The notes under the pieces were generated by a model. That model had not been told where the DNA came from. It saw only the letters and a list, made by a program, of their open reading frames with translations, and searched no databases. From NCBI RefSeq assembly GCF_000208745.1, contig NC_030854.1, positions 25,471,169 through 25,535,168 of the forward strand: DNA of 64,000 nucleotides, given 5' to 3'. This DNA comes from Theobroma cacao (Eukaryota > Streptophyta > Magnoliopsida > Malvales > Malvaceae). The position numbers were made by a program, and so were the translations under genes. Below, in pieces: positions 24,083-36,146 of the stretch (its first letter is position 1; each line of letters begins with the position of its first letter).

Positions 24083-25749
24083 CTTGGTCGGATTAATACA
24101 CACAAGTGCACGCGGTTGTACAAGTAATATAAAGGTAAGTCGAGTATTGTTTCTCATAGAGAATTGTACCTATTTTCACTAAGTATTAAATTTAGAACTA
24201 AATAATCTTATCCAAGCACTCCATTTTGAAAAGTTGATTAAATAAAGACAATCTCAAAATTAAGTAAATAAAATAAAATAAATTTTTACTAATATGAATA
24301 TTGAATTAAAACCTAGGATTATGGTATCTTTCAATATTTCATTTGAACTTAATTGTTCTCCTTGACTTAGATTAATGGAATACATGGTTAACCTAGAATC
24401 CACATTATGTACACATCCTTGTCGAGATCGTGCACACATACCTTTTCAAAATTAATCCCATATGTCTATACAAATTAATTAGAAAAAGTTCATTATGTTT
24501 GTATTCTAATTTGGTTGCCTAAGGTATTTAGGTATATCCCTATCCTAAATACGAAACTATCACCTAACTCCGAAGTGAATCGAACAAAGGCTATTCAAAG
24601 CAATGATCTATTCTAAACTCCCTCTATCGAGTTCCATTTAGAGACCCAATACATTTCAACTGGTGATCAAGCAGTTAAAAGCAATTAGTGCTAGATTGAA
24701 TAAACCATGCGATTTCCATTAATACCAAGTAAGGAAATATCAAATATTCAAACTACATAATGAAATAACCACAATCCTAGAAAACAAATTTAGTTCATCA
24801 TTGTTTTTACAGCAGACATAATTACTTCAAGAGAAAAGATCATTTCTATAGCAAAATAACAAGAAGGAAATGAAAGGTAACGAAATATCAAAGCCTTTTT
24901 CGATTCTTGATCCTTGACTCCTTCGATTTCTGCTTGTTTCTCTTGTTGAAAAGCGCTTTTCTTTTCTCTCAAAAACTGGCATTCATTGCCTTTCTAAACC
25001 TCCTCTCTCAACTGCTGAAAATCATTTATTTATGGCTTCTAAAAAACCCTAAAAACGCATTTCCAAATAGGCTGCAAATTATTAATCCAAGTCAGAACGT
25101 CGCGACCATGCTCCAAGGGCACCTCAAGGTACCTGACTGATAAAATTTTTTGCTGGTTTTCCATCCAATGCTGCAGCGCTCCTCCTTGGGCACTACGGCC
25201 CTGGACTCTTGAGTTTTTGAATGGATGCCATGATGTTTCTCCTGGGTGCTGGGCTCTACATGGCCACGACACTGCTTGCTCTTGTGCTGCCTTGTTGCAG
25301 TCTACTGCAGTGCCTCATCTTACAACACAATTTTCTCCTACCTCAATGCTGAGTTGGGTGAAATGGTACACAAGAAAGTTGTAGATATGCCTCTTAGCTT
25401 TCCCATGGTCAAAGAATCACATTAATTGAATCTCTGTAGGTGGAGTTATGTCTGAATTACCACAACATGTTCAGTAACAATCTACACTTAGTCTTCATTG
25501 CATAGTTCATCACCATATGACTTTGTGCAATTGAAAACCTACAAACACAAGAACTAAAACAGCATTAGCCTAAAATAAGACTTCCAACATGAAAATAAGC
25601 TAGAATTACATAATTTAAACTAAGTTCATATGCTTTACACTAATCAACCAAAAACATAAAAGTTGCCTAAAAACTACTTAAAACACTAGGACTTAGTTAC
25701 ATTAACACTCCAAAATGTGGATAAATTATCCTATATAATAGAGTTATCA
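24083..25749 (-). repeat. 5' LTR of the Athila-like element
   Basis: Starts TGATAACTC at 25,749 and ends near 24,083 next to the primer-binding site. It is complete and uninterrupted and provides the empty-site control for the insertion at 17570-19259 in its sister LTR. Confidence 0.88.
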
Positions 25750-25755
25750 GTTACA

Positions 25756-26654
25756 ATGATAATTATGATGATGATGATTTCAATATTATGGATTGGTAAA
25801 AATTAAATTGTCATAGGTTTCTCATCCTTTCCCATTTGGCCCGTTTTGTATTGCTAGTTCCTAAATCCACAGTTACTTCAAAATTCACTTTTAGTATTAG
25901 TGGACGTGTGCTTAATGTATATAAAAGTTCTTTTAACTCTTAAGTTCGTACAAGCTACTATTTGTGTTCAAAATTGGTTACAAGGATCATCAAATTTAGA
26001 TCCTAGTGACATTGAGGAAGAAATGGACAAGCTTGACAAAATCAATTTGGATAATATTTTAATAAATAGCATTTAATCTTTCTTTTTGTTTAGTTCTGAT
26101 TTCTTAATTTACTTTACTATTTGTTTAGCTTTACTTTTGCTATTTTTGTTTATGCATTTGTAAATTTTTCAAGAATTGCATTAAAGCCAGCATTGATTAG
26201 GAGAAAGGTGTATTTCTCATTTGAGCTTAGTAATGAAGATGTTCGGGTTTTTTTCCTTCGGAAGTTGTTTTCTTGTTGAAACTTTTTAATATTTCTAGTT
26301 TTTGGAAGTTGGAATAATTCTAATATTTCTTTGCTTACCTTTGTTGGAACATTTTAATGTTTTTAACCATATTTGTTAGAACATTTTAATGTCACTAAAC
26401 TTATGGTGTTGTTAAAATCTCATAGTTTAGTTTTATTTACCAAATTAGCATAGAAAAATAAAACTAAGAAAATTGAGCTTGAGTTTATTAAGGTCCATAA
26501 CCCAAAAAATTTTGGTTAATTTAATTATTAATCAATCTAATTTGGTTAATCGGTTATAACTTCATGCTGGTCAATTTGATTAATTTTCGCAACACATGTG
26601 GTTAATTCAGCTATAAGAATTTCTTAATCAAATTAACCATTTGCACACCCCTTG
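25756..26654 (+). pseudogene. hAT transposase remnant, dimerisation domain and 3' terminus
   Basis: Continuing from 13,542, the plus strand reads in frame pieces: KLNCHRFLILSHLARFVLLV (about 25,800-25,860), PKSTVTSKFTFSISGRVLNV (about 25,860-25,920), then after a frameshift VQATICVQNWLQG and SDIEEEMDKLD (about 25,955-26,040), ending at a stop near 26,074. This is the hAT C-terminal dimerisation domain (WWK…RYPVLS..ARDIL.IP.STVASE..FS..GRVL…VEALIC.QNWL). About 580 bases later CCATTTGCACACCCCTTG (26,637-26,654) forms the hAT terminal inverted repeat; TTACTGAT (26,655-26,662) would be the 8-bp duplication. The 5' part of the element is not in the window. It is inactive. Confidence 0.75.
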
Positions 26655-26662
26655 TTACTGAT

Positions 26663-27469
26663 CATGGTTTTCCTATGCCTTCATGCGTTTATGGTTTTTC
26701 ATCTTAGCTTTGTTCTAGGCATAGTTGAGTGAATACCTCAAGTGTTTTACTAAAGATCAAAAATAAGATTCGAAGCAATTGAAGTTTTTTTTTTTTCCTT
26801 TTCTTGATTGGCAACCCATCCATGGAGGGCGGGGGTCGAAGCAATTGAAGGATAAGTCTAGGAAACTTATAAAAGAGTAAGACTGGAGAGCTTCAGTTTA
26901 TGTAACACAAAATGTAATAAAAACTAAAGAAATCTCTATATAAAACTCATTGAAACACCTACTCTATAGAAGTACATTGATTTCCTAGACTGACAAAAAA
27001 AAGCGGATTTTTGAGGACATAGTCAACAAAGGAAAGTAATTAACAATGTTAGGATCTAATTGTCTGCATTTAAATTGACAAACATGTATCCAACTCAAAA
27101 AACGAAATTCTCTAGTTTGACCAGAAGTTCCTAATGTATACGAATGGATTCAAGTTGATTATTGAATAATCTGCATACACCGTTCTAGCCTGCTTCATGA
27201 CTCATTCTAGGGTTGTAGTAGATATGCTTCAAAATGTAACAAGTAAAAAAGGACATGCTATACATATATTGGTACGGTTATCAGGCTCAAAATCAAGCGT
27301 TTGAAACAGCAGTACAAGATTTAATTTATGCACATCTGCGTGATACATACTGAAATATTTACTGAAAATGGTTTCCATTGCTTGAACAGTCACTATAGGT
27401 TGATCACTTGTTTAATCATATGGATGAAAAAAGAATATAGTGTAGGGCTATTGGCATTTGAAATTACAG
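26663..27469. other. Intergenic, no gene recognised
   Basis: Lies between the hAT terminus and the FAX1-like exon. I looked for upstream exons of the FAX1-like sequence (transit peptide, first membrane helix) and saw none. Confidence 0.4.
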
Positions 27470-27616
27470 GTGGTCTTGCTCGAAGTGGGGGGCTTCTTGG
27501 TTTTGTATTTAGGAGAAATCCAACTACCGTACTCTTTGGGGGTGCTCTTCTGGCACTTTGCACCTTCTGCTTGAAAATCTGGAGGCAAGGAAAATCGAGT
27601 GTACCTGGACAAGCGG
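27470..27616 (+). pseudogene. FATTY ACID EXPORT 1-like (TMEM14 family) gene fragment, exon A
   Basis: After an acceptor AAATTACAG the exon reads GLARSGGLLGFVFRRNPTT, VLFGGALLALCTFCLKIWRQ and GKSSVPGQA, then donor GTATTT. This matches the first part of the TMEM14 domain of plant FAX1, a chloroplast inner-envelope protein that helps export fatty acids. Compared with the family it lacks a few residues in two places (after RNPT and after SSVP), as if by small in-frame deletions. Splice sites are kept and the phase (1) fits exon B, so this is a genomic duplicate and not a processed copy. Exons for the N-terminal transit peptide are not seen upstream. I infer a truncated pseudogene; a diverged expressed gene is possible. 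Confidence 0.55.
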
Positions 27617-28782
27617 GTATTTTAACTTTTCTGTGTCTTGACGCATCCTTGGAAATGAATTCATGGAAACATCACCCTTTTGCGCTTTACATTCTGTTAT
27701 GTTGTTTATGGGAATGTTTCCGTTGGTTACCTTTTTTTTTTTTTTTTTAAATTAAGCATTTCACTCATCAAGGGAAGAGCAATTCCCAGTAATAAAAACA
27801 GTTCAGTTCCAGATTTTAAGTTGCTATCATATCAACTTAAACTCCAGGCATTAGAAAAGGATCACACAGCTGAGGTATCCCCTCCATTCCCAATACAAAA
27901 TAACCCTTTCCAACAGAAAACACAAGATGCATGACGGATCCTAAACATCAATTCAGCCTACATATCAAAGATCCTGACGCTACCAACCCAAATCAGATTA
28001 ATCATTATCAGCGGAGCACCACTCAACTCGTTTCAGCATCAACCAAGAAGCTTAAGCTTCAACACACATATCAGCCAAATCAAATATCCAATTCCCCGTA
28101 GGTCTCACACCAGACCATAAACAGCCATACCTGTAGTGGAGGACCAGCACCTTGCAAAACTTACCAGGTCACCAGGTTACCTATTTGTATATCATTTTGC
28201 AAAAGAAAACTTTTAGTGCATAACTGACAAGCCATTCGGTGCAAATTAGCACCTTGATAATTAAGGATCCAGCAGTTGCCCTTTCTGATTTAGATTTTTA
28301 GCTAGAGAGCCACACAATCTACCGAGACCCGTTGTGTCTGTTTGTTATCGAATACTCTAGAGATAGAATCCATCTAAATGCACACTGGCAGAACATGTTT
28401 TTGAAGTCCATATAGTTGGCTATTCCAAAAACTGGTTCAACATGGTGGGAATGTAAATTATTGCAAATTGGCATGCGGCAAAGAGACATAGTTGTAGTGA
28501 TATTTGATACAGAATTTGGGTTCAAGAACCTTGGCTAATTTGTAAGTGCGCATCGACAAAGACGCAACATGCTCTGGAAAATTATTTCAATGTTGCAAGA
28601 TGTCAATAGCCACTGCATCATCAATCGCAAAGTGTGTGCTAAATATTTGAAATTGGTCAAGGTGCTAGATCTTTGCCTGACATTTATATATATGCCAAGT
28701 GATTTACAATTTCTAAGGTGCACCATTGTTCTGTCTTATTTAGAATGGATTACCTCATTGTATGTGTGTTCTGACGTTGCAG

Positions 28783-28835
28783 CACTAGCAGCAGTCCTTT
28801 TCTGGAAAGGTTTTCAGACTTACTCATTGCTGCTT
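28783..28835 (+). pseudogene. FAX1-like gene fragment, exon B
   Basis: After acceptor GACGTTGCAG the sequence reads ALAAVLFWKGFQTYSL, which continues exon A exactly as in FAX1 (…GQA.LAAVLFWK.FQTYSL). Splicing of 27,616 to 28,783 restores the codon (phase 1). Beyond it the family's next stretch (KLFPAG…SACMLCFYSYVVLSGG) is missing and the frame runs into unrelated sequence to about 28,928, with a possible donor at 28,876. The right border is therefore approximate. Confidence 0.55.
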
Positions 28836-30381
28836 ATCACATCAGTGCATATTATTTATTTCTTTCTCTGTAAAGGTATGTTAATGCAGATAAAGATGCT
28901 ATTTTCAAATGCATTTTACGCTTCATGAGGTACTGAATTTAAAGCTGTCAGTGCTTTTGCTTACAAAGAATCTAATGCTCTTTAGTATGAGTCATATTCA
29001 GATCTTTTTCTTTAGGATAAATTTTGAATGACTCAGCTGTGCAATGTTGTGCTTCTACTCCTACCCTGCCCCAAAGAAGTTGCGATTGTCTACCAGTCAC
29101 CAATCATGATGAGACTGCTTAAAGGTCGTGTAAATTATATGAATATCGGGGTCCCCTTGTGTAATGTTGTATTTAGCCTTCACTCGAGACTACAGGTGAC
29201 AATGAGGCCTAGTTGCAATTTGTTTATTTGTCGATGCAAATTGCTGATAGCTACAAGTTCAGATATCATATTGTTTTCTATAGCATCGATGACAATTTAC
29301 TGTCGAAATGTTTCCCTAGAGCAATAATGCTGCGGCTGACTAAATGAGTGGCTTAGTGGATCACAATATGTGGCATAATCACATCCTTTCCTAGCATATA
29401 GTGGCTTTCGAATTGAATAGCAGAACTCCTGAACAGATTGTAAGGAAAAGGAGGAACGCACATACTGGAGAACCAAATTTTGATATGTATAATTTTCTTC
29501 TTTATGGGCTCAATGCGCTCTCAGTAATTCCCCGTGTTTGTTTATTGAACAACTTTATTCTAGTTAGAGTAGGGGTTAGATGTTCCTGCCCGATTGCTTT
29601 TAGAATTTGCTTTGAAAACTGTTACTCGGTAGAGGGCTTGCTTGCCTTTTCTTTCTTCAGTTAAAGGAAGATAGAGGTGATTGTGATTGTGGTCTGACAC
29701 CAAACTTGATGCTTCCCGATTTGGTTTTGGGGTTCTTTCTGTGCAGATGCCAGGTGCCAGGGCAGAGTTTAGGTGGTTTAGGCTATAATGTAATCTGGCG
29801 TCCTCTGCCCCTCAGTGGGTCGGTGCATATTCTAGTTAAACAAAAGACCATTACGGTCTCTTGTCACTCACTTCTCTTCTCGGTCCATTGCCCCATTCAT
29901 ATGCTACCCATGTTTTCAAAGTTTGGTGAGTTTTTCAGGCTTGAAGATGCTGCTGTGCAGCGGCAAATCTTCTGGGCCCATCTCCACCACTCTTCCACGG
30001 CTCTAGAAAATTTGAGAGTTCAGTTCAATATTTATGGGCCCTATTGCCATCAGACCATGTTTGGGAATTGGGATTAATCAATTTCAAGGAAAACCATAAT
30101 GTATGTTTTCTAAAATTTTCTCTAAAAATTATCCCACAAACAAAAGAATATCAAATGATTTCCTTTTTAAAAAATTGCACGTCATACGCTTGACTTATTA
30201 TGGTTATAGAATTCATTTTGATATCCATGTTCTTAGTTGAGAATTTCTTTGAGAAAATTTACAAAAATACATATATTTGATAACTTACTAGAAAATGTAT
30301 AATTAAATAATTAAAAACATTTCATTAATGTGAGATTTTCTAGAAAATTAAAATTACATTTGAATTGTACCATAAGCTTGA
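28836..30381. other. Intergenic, no gene recognised
   Basis: Base composition is more balanced between about 29,000 and 30,080, like a gene-derived or UTR sequence, and could be the remaining 3' part of the FAX1-like duplicate, but I recognise no protein there. From 30,080 it is AT-rich. Confidence 0.35.
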
Positions 30382-30411
30382 ATTATTATTATTATTATTA
30401 TTATTATTATT
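30382..30411. repeat. (ATT)n microsatellite
   Basis: About ten perfect ATT units in an intergenic region. Confidence 0.9.
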
Positions 30412-30446
30412 GAAGAGTTGGTTTCAACGTAATAAATTGATTATTT

Positions 30447-30548
30447 TTGTTTTATATATATGGGAGGGTATAAAGAGCAGGGATTCAAACTTTGGGCCCA
30501 AATCTGTTAGAGTGGGTAACAACTTTTAAACCAAGTTAGAGTTGCTAA
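30447..30548 (-). repeat. SINE-like fragment (candidate)
   Basis: On the minus strand an A-box-like CTAACTTGGTTTAAAAGTTG is followed about 30 bases later by AAGTTTGAATCCCTGC (B box like GTTCGAATCCC) and a CT/AT-rich end. This is the layout of tRNA-derived plant SINEs. Target duplications were not identified. Confidence 0.4.
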
Positions 30549-30714
30549 AATCATATCAATATTTTAATAATTAAATTAGATAATAAATTGATGAAAGTTC
30601 AATCTAGATCTGGATGATAATAAATTCGATTCGATTCAATTCAAGGTTTTTTTTTTCTTCGATATGAGCTTAATATTAAATACATGTTCAATACGGCACA
30701 AAGATAACAAAAAT

Positions 30715-30795
30715 TAACACTTGACTTAATGGTTAGAATTTTAACTAAGATTGAAGAGGATAAATGTTTCAATCTTGCAATTTATGTATTTTAAA
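30715..30795 (+). repeat. SINE-like fragment (candidate)
   Basis: CTTGACTTAATGGTTAGAAT (A-box-like) and, about 30 bases on, AAATGTTTCAATCTTGCAAT (degenerate B box) have the spacing of a tRNA-derived SINE head. Strongly diverged and without clear ends. Confidence 0.3.
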
Positions 30796-33700
30796 GTTTT
30801 AACCAATCAAATTTGGTTTCAATTCAAGAGATAGAAACTTCCTTGCAAGGTAAACTTGTTAGCTGCTTGAGATGAGGCAGAGTGAATAATGGTGAATCCA
30901 AATTAAGATGAGAAAGAAAAGATTGTCAAAAGTGGGTGATCCCACAAGTGCAATTGGATTTGAACAATAAATCATCAAATTTCCACGTGTCATATCAGCT
31001 ATAATGAAGGGGGTCCAAGTCATACGTGTCGATTAGCTTTGTTTTGAGGACACTTCCAAGGGCATTAACTTGATCACCCTCTTGAGCGAGTGCATGGGCC
31101 ATCACCTGCCCAAAAATAATGATGCCAAATGCACTAGTTGGCGGTCACTCTCACTCCAAGCATGAGTTGGGAATTGAACTCGTTTCATCTTTGCATGTCA
31201 ATTTATTCTACAATAATTTGGCTGGAGTACTTTCTCTTACATGTTTTAGTTCAAAATTCCTTCTAGATTATCACTAGCTACAATAATTGTTCAAAGTTAT
31301 GTGGCTTCAACGTCTGAAACTCATTCATTCAATCACTTAAAATTATTTTAGTCATATGACGAAATACGTATGTACCAGTAATTATTCTAATAATGTTTTT
31401 ATTTTTTGTTTCCTCTTAATTTTCTTTCTTCCTTTCATTTAAATTATTATATGCCAAGACTTAAATTTAAAACTCAAACATTTTAAACGAAGTTGGCTAC
31501 TACGTAAGTTACATGATTATCGTTTCGAAGAGAGAACTCGATATTAAGAACCTAAAACTCCAATTTGAAGGTACTATAGGTTTAAATTCTGAAACTAAAA
31601 AAACTGGAATTTATGAGATAAAAAAGCGTTATATGGTTGTATAGTCCAAGATCATAAATACCAAAAAATAATTACATACATGATTGTCGGCAAAAATATA
31701 AGATTTTGTCTAATACATTATAAGTTATAATGATTTGAGATGCTAATTATTTTAAACCATTATAAGTTAAAAGAATATAATACTGTAATTTTATTTTAAA
31801 ATCTCAATTCTCTTTAATTAGCTAAGCTTCTACAATTTTGTTTTTCCTTTTAATCTTTTCGAAACGGTCCTTTTCGATGTTTTGGACAAGTAAGCTAATT
31901 AATTAACATCGAACTTTTAATTAGAGTAACTAAGTTGTCCTCAGCTTTATATGGCAAATTTCTTAATATTGATGACATGCTACTAAATTAAGTACAATAT
32001 TATTTAAATGAAACAAAGGGCAAAAACATCTTCGTCCATAAATGACAAACAATTTAATTAAAATTTTGAATATTGAGTTCTTATTCTTTTTACATTTTCT
32101 AAGAAAAATTGATTGTTAAAGAAAACTCCCCAGTCAAATCTTAGGGGGACACCAAGTGGCAAATGTGTCAGCAGTCACGAACTTAATTACCAAGAAAAGA
32201 AAGCTAAAAATGTTATTGATTTGGCAAAGACAAGCATTTTCTGAAGTAATGAAATGACCAATGATAAATGATAGCCCATTGAGCTCCGTAATCCGTTGCG
32301 TTTCCTGAAATTACAAAAACAATCCCAAATATATGTCGTAATTGCACTTTCTGTCACTTTATTTCATTATTTGCAATTTTTGACTTGAACATTTAGAGAG
32401 CTACATAGTGATAATCAATTATTAACTTAATGAATGGCTAATGTTAGAGAAGTTTGATTATATATATGTTTAGCACCACTTCTCAAACAATAAAAAACGA
32501 CCTTTTTTCCTTATATACGATTGGAACTCTGGAGGTAACTTTATCTCATCTCCCCATGATTCCAAGGGTTTTGCTTCTCTTCTTTCTCGTTTCTTTTCCC
32601 TTGCGTCAAAAGCCTTGTCCCATTTTCTTCATAATTTTCTTTCTCCTTTCTATATCTTCATGCTGTCCACTACATGATTTTAATTAGTAAGGAATATTTT
32701 CGATTTCATCAATATTTGCAAGAGAGAGTTAAATATGCATATGCTAACATTTTCTCTTGTAATTAAACATGTATGATCATTCAAAAGAGAATTAACTTAG
32801 AATATCGGCTACAAATACAAAAGAACCATACGCACACGCTCACACAAACACACATATAGGACAACCCGTATGAAGGGAGGCTGATAGCTGTTAGTAGCCA
32901 AATAAAGTATTCTAAGGCATTTAGAATGCTTTTCATCTTTCGGATTTTTTTAATTGTTGATTGTTTTACTTGCACAACAAGTAAGTCTATAATTAAAATA
33001 TTTTCTTATTTAATTTAGTTACGTCACGAGTAAGTTTAAGATGAACTATCTCTATAAATAGTCTCTTTATGTTTTATTATAAAATTGAATAGGATTTTCC
33101 CTGATTCTATTGTTTTGAGACATTGTAAAACTAAGCAAAAATTTTTTTACTCCATTTATTTGAGACATTTTATTTTCCACACTCTTTCAACTATTATCAC
33201 ATACTAGACATTAGTTAAAACTCCCTATTAAGAAGAATTGAGAATTGATGTAAAAGAAGTGGGATATTGAGAATTGCATAAAGTCATGAGGATCTTACAA
33301 AACTTTTATGGAAGAGTAGTAGTTGGTCATTGGTTTCAAGGTACATAAAGGTTGATGCTTAGGGCCCAAATTTCACTCAAATCTTCTAGTACCAAATTTC
33401 CACACCTGAAAGGGGAAGAGTTTCCATTATTACTGTTATTATAAATAGAGAATTTCACGCTCGTACTAGCTAGCCTCCTCAGAACCACAAAAACATTAGT
33501 CATTGTTAGGTATAAACCTAAACTAGTCTAATTTATATAGGTAGCACATGGCCATATGTATGATGGATTCCCCAAAGCCAGTGATAGTGACATTACATAG
33601 CCCATGCTCCTAATTTTATCACTACCTAGAGTTCTGATGAGTTTAATGACAACTGCAACACTATGATGTTAATCCAACAACACGACTCCTAGAAGAAAGT

Positions 33701-34199
33701 TCAAGTGGGGCAAAAACTTTGAGAAAATCTCTTTCGATAGGGTTTGGAAACACTTTGGGACTTTCTTTGAGAGTTGAGAGAGGATCCTCTCCTTATACTT
33801 TCATCTTGTTTATGAAACTGACTTCTCCATGACCATTGCACATGGAGTGCTGGTGGTATGCGCATGAATTAAAAGATAGGGTTTCAAAGTAATGATTGGA
33901 GTAGCCATGATAGGACATAAGCAAGAAATCTAGTTTTCATGATTGGATAAACTATATATGATGGGGCAAAATTTTATGGCTCCGTAGAACTCAGTTTGGA
34001 CGCTCTATTTACAGAGAATGGAATTGTTCAAAATGCTGAGAAATTAAATTATAACCCAACGACTTATTTTTCATTGATTTATTTAGTGATTTTTCTTAAT
34101 TGAGTCCATCTTCTGTATATTATAACAAAAATATCTCATAGAATTTATTCTTATAATTGAACTGTTGTTGACTCCTTATTATTTTTATTATAACAGAAC
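30796..34199. other. Intergenic, AT-rich
   Basis: I see no gene. Short open frames such as 32,454-32,687 (hydrophobic, 77 codons) have no recognisable family or gene context. Small CA-rich runs occur near 32,830-32,855. Confidence 0.4.
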
Positions 34200-35270
34200 A
34201 TTCCCCATTTAGTGCCTAATATGTGAGCTTGACTGTTCAGGTAGTATATCATCAAGTAGACTCAACCCTAGTAGGAAACTGATCCAAGAATAATACGGTT
34301 GAGGCTAAGTTAGCTAAGTTAATCGATTAAAACATGAAGTGTTAGTAAATTAACATTACGAAGCTGTGAACTAGAGACCAACCCAAACAAAGGTCAATCA
34401 ACTAAGAGATCATTTTTATGAGATTGAATAGATTTAAAAGCATTTCAAAGATATATAAACTTAAAGAAGGCTATTGCAACTGATCGTGCGCCTTTGTCAT
34501 TCGATTGACTTGAAGAAAGAGATTCAACATCTCAACTGGTTAGTTGAACTAATGAACAATTTTATGCGATTAACTTATGATGTCAGACAACTCATCAATC
34601 AGGTGAACCTGCAAGTCTACCGCAGATTCTAACAATTATAACAAGCAGATTTGTTCAAATGGCTATATTTTTCAAAATCTACTATAAGAAAGAAGGAACT
34701 TTAGAGTATCCAGAGAAGTTAGAGCTGAAAGAATTGGACTGATAGTGTAAAGAACTCTTCTCTACTTCAACTTTACTCTTTGAGCTTAACTCTAACCTTT
34801 AGAAAAGGGAATAGTGCGTTGTAAGAGGTTTGATCAAACTAGTTGATGATTAAGTTGCACATTTGCGAAAGCTATTTGCTTTGGTTAATGAGTTTGAGAT
34901 CACCATTGGTTGGTGATTCAGTATTGGAAGCACTCAAAGGGTTTTGTGAACCTGGGATAGTTCGCTTTGTAAAAAGTTGGTGAAAGTTGCTATTCTCAAT
35001 AGTTTAGTGAAGTAAGGATTGACAATCCCTAGCATAGGTTGTCAATGTATTAGTGCATGTAGGATTGGGTTGATTGAACCATTATAAATTGCTATGGATT
35101 GTCCACTTCTGTTTGCTCTTCCTTATTTGGTGAATTATTTCATTCATAATTTGCGCTCTTTAAGTTCCTTATTACATCCAACCTCCAAAATTTTAAAAAA
35201 TTTATAAATTTCTTGAAGTGTTATTCATCCCATCTAGCACTGCTTGCTTGGAAATAAAAAAATGGTATTT
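34200..35270 (+). repeat. LTR-like fragment, plus orientation (candidate)
   Basis: The stretch has the look of the R-U5 end of a copia LTR: a stretch with GGTTGATTGAACCATTATAAA near 35,070 and ATTCATCCCATCTAGCACTGCTTG near 35,225, resembling the 'ATTCACCCCCCTCTAG' end common in plant copia LTRs. An inverse-looking piece (AAGAGGGGGGTGAATTC, about 35,310) follows, so two LTR fragments may meet head to head here. Boundaries and family are uncertain. Confidence 0.3.
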
Positions 35271-35439
35271 TTAAAATTGTGAGTTTAATAATTATACAAA
35301 AATATTTAAGAGGGGGGTGAATTCAATTTATAAAAATTCTTTTCAACAAAGTCAGATTTCCAATGAAGCCAATCTAAAAGCAAATTATTTTGAACAACTC
35401 ATAGTTAAGTACTAGCATACTAATCTTTCATTCCTTTAC

Positions 35440-35802
35440 ATGACTTATGCCTTCATAACAATTTTCTAAAGTATCCCAAATCTCTTTTGCAATGGAATAC
35501 ATAGCTACTTTGTTAAATTCATCTTCACTAAGAGCACACAAAATAGTTGTTATAGCTTTGTAATTAAGTTGTATCAACTTTTTGTCCTTTTATCGCATTC
35601 AGCATTTGTTTTAAGATATTTCACACCATCAACAATTTTGGCAGGAATATGAGGTCCATCAACAATAATATCCCAAATATCTAAATCAATAGATTGTATG
35701 AAGTTCTGAAACATCATTCTACAGAACAAGCAGTTTTCCCTTTTAAACAAAAAAAGCCGCATCATAGATTGTCCTTCACCAATGAAGCTCGAGGATACCA
35801 TG
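35440..35802 (-). pseudogene. Ty1/copia gag remnant
   Basis: On the minus strand the frame starts MVSSSFIGEGQSMMRLFLF and goes on with FIQSIDLDIWDIIVDGPHIP and VDGVKYLK, then (after a frameshift) LIQLNYKAITTILCALSEDE and FNKVAMYSIAKEIWDTLE, the well-known N-terminal gag region of plant copia elements. It starts about 65 bases after a primer-binding site and LTR, as expected. It stops near 35,440; protease, integrase and reverse transcriptase are absent, so only the 5' end of the element remains. Confidence 0.8.
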
Positions 35803-35867
35803 GCTATTACTTTAAGCTTTTTGTTCAGTATCTCTTAAAGGTAGTTAAACCTACAAAGACTTAAAAA

Positions 35868-35882
35868 CCTGTTTTGGTACCA
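35868..35882 (-). other. Primer-binding site of the copia remnant
   Basis: TGGTACCAAAACAGG on the minus strand, two bases after the LTR end (…TTTTTAACA), resembles the initiator-tRNA-Met primer-binding site TGGTATCAGAGC with substitutions. Confidence 0.6.
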
Positions 35883-36146
35883 ATTGTTAAAAAGATAAGC
35901 TTAAAGTAAAACTACCAAGAGGAAAGGTGAATTAGTTGTCAAGTAAAAACTCCCCCTTGTTCAAAAATCTTTGAAGATGAAGCTAAAATATGAAAGAATG
36001 AAACAACAAAATAGAGTATCAACTGAATGAGTAAAAACCAGAAAAATAAAAAGCACTCAGTAGGATTTTAATAGAAGTTTGGCATTCCAATGCTTACGTC
36101 CTCTCCCTTGATAGCATAAGGAGTTTGAATTCATTATCAACTTACC

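Larger units (their letters stand above)
16160..25749 (-). mobile_element. Athila-like Ty3/gypsy retrotransposon, internally deleted
   Basis: The element is on the minus strand, starting TGATAACTCTATTATATAG at 25,749. The 5' LTR is 25749 to about 24083 (1.67 kb) and the 3' LTR is 19508-16160 (about 1.65 kb once a 1,690-bp insertion is removed); by eye they agree at roughly nine positions in ten. A 5-bp duplication GTTAC flanks it (16155-16159 and 25750-25754), and removing the element restores the GGGTGTTACA end of the host LTR. The primer-binding site TTTGGCGCCGTTGCC (24080-24066) and the polypurine tract AAGTTTAGGGGTG (19521-19509) are those of Athila elements. The interior is only about 4.6 kb: gag joins the last part of pol, without protease, reverse transcriptase or integrase core, followed by a broken ORF in the position of the Athila third ORF. 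It is therefore non-autonomous. Confidence 0.88.

Noticed and set aside
32454..32687. Hydrophobic 77-codon frame that might be a small secreted peptide
   Set aside because: No family motif, no promoter or splice context, and T-rich DNA gives hydrophobic frames by chance.
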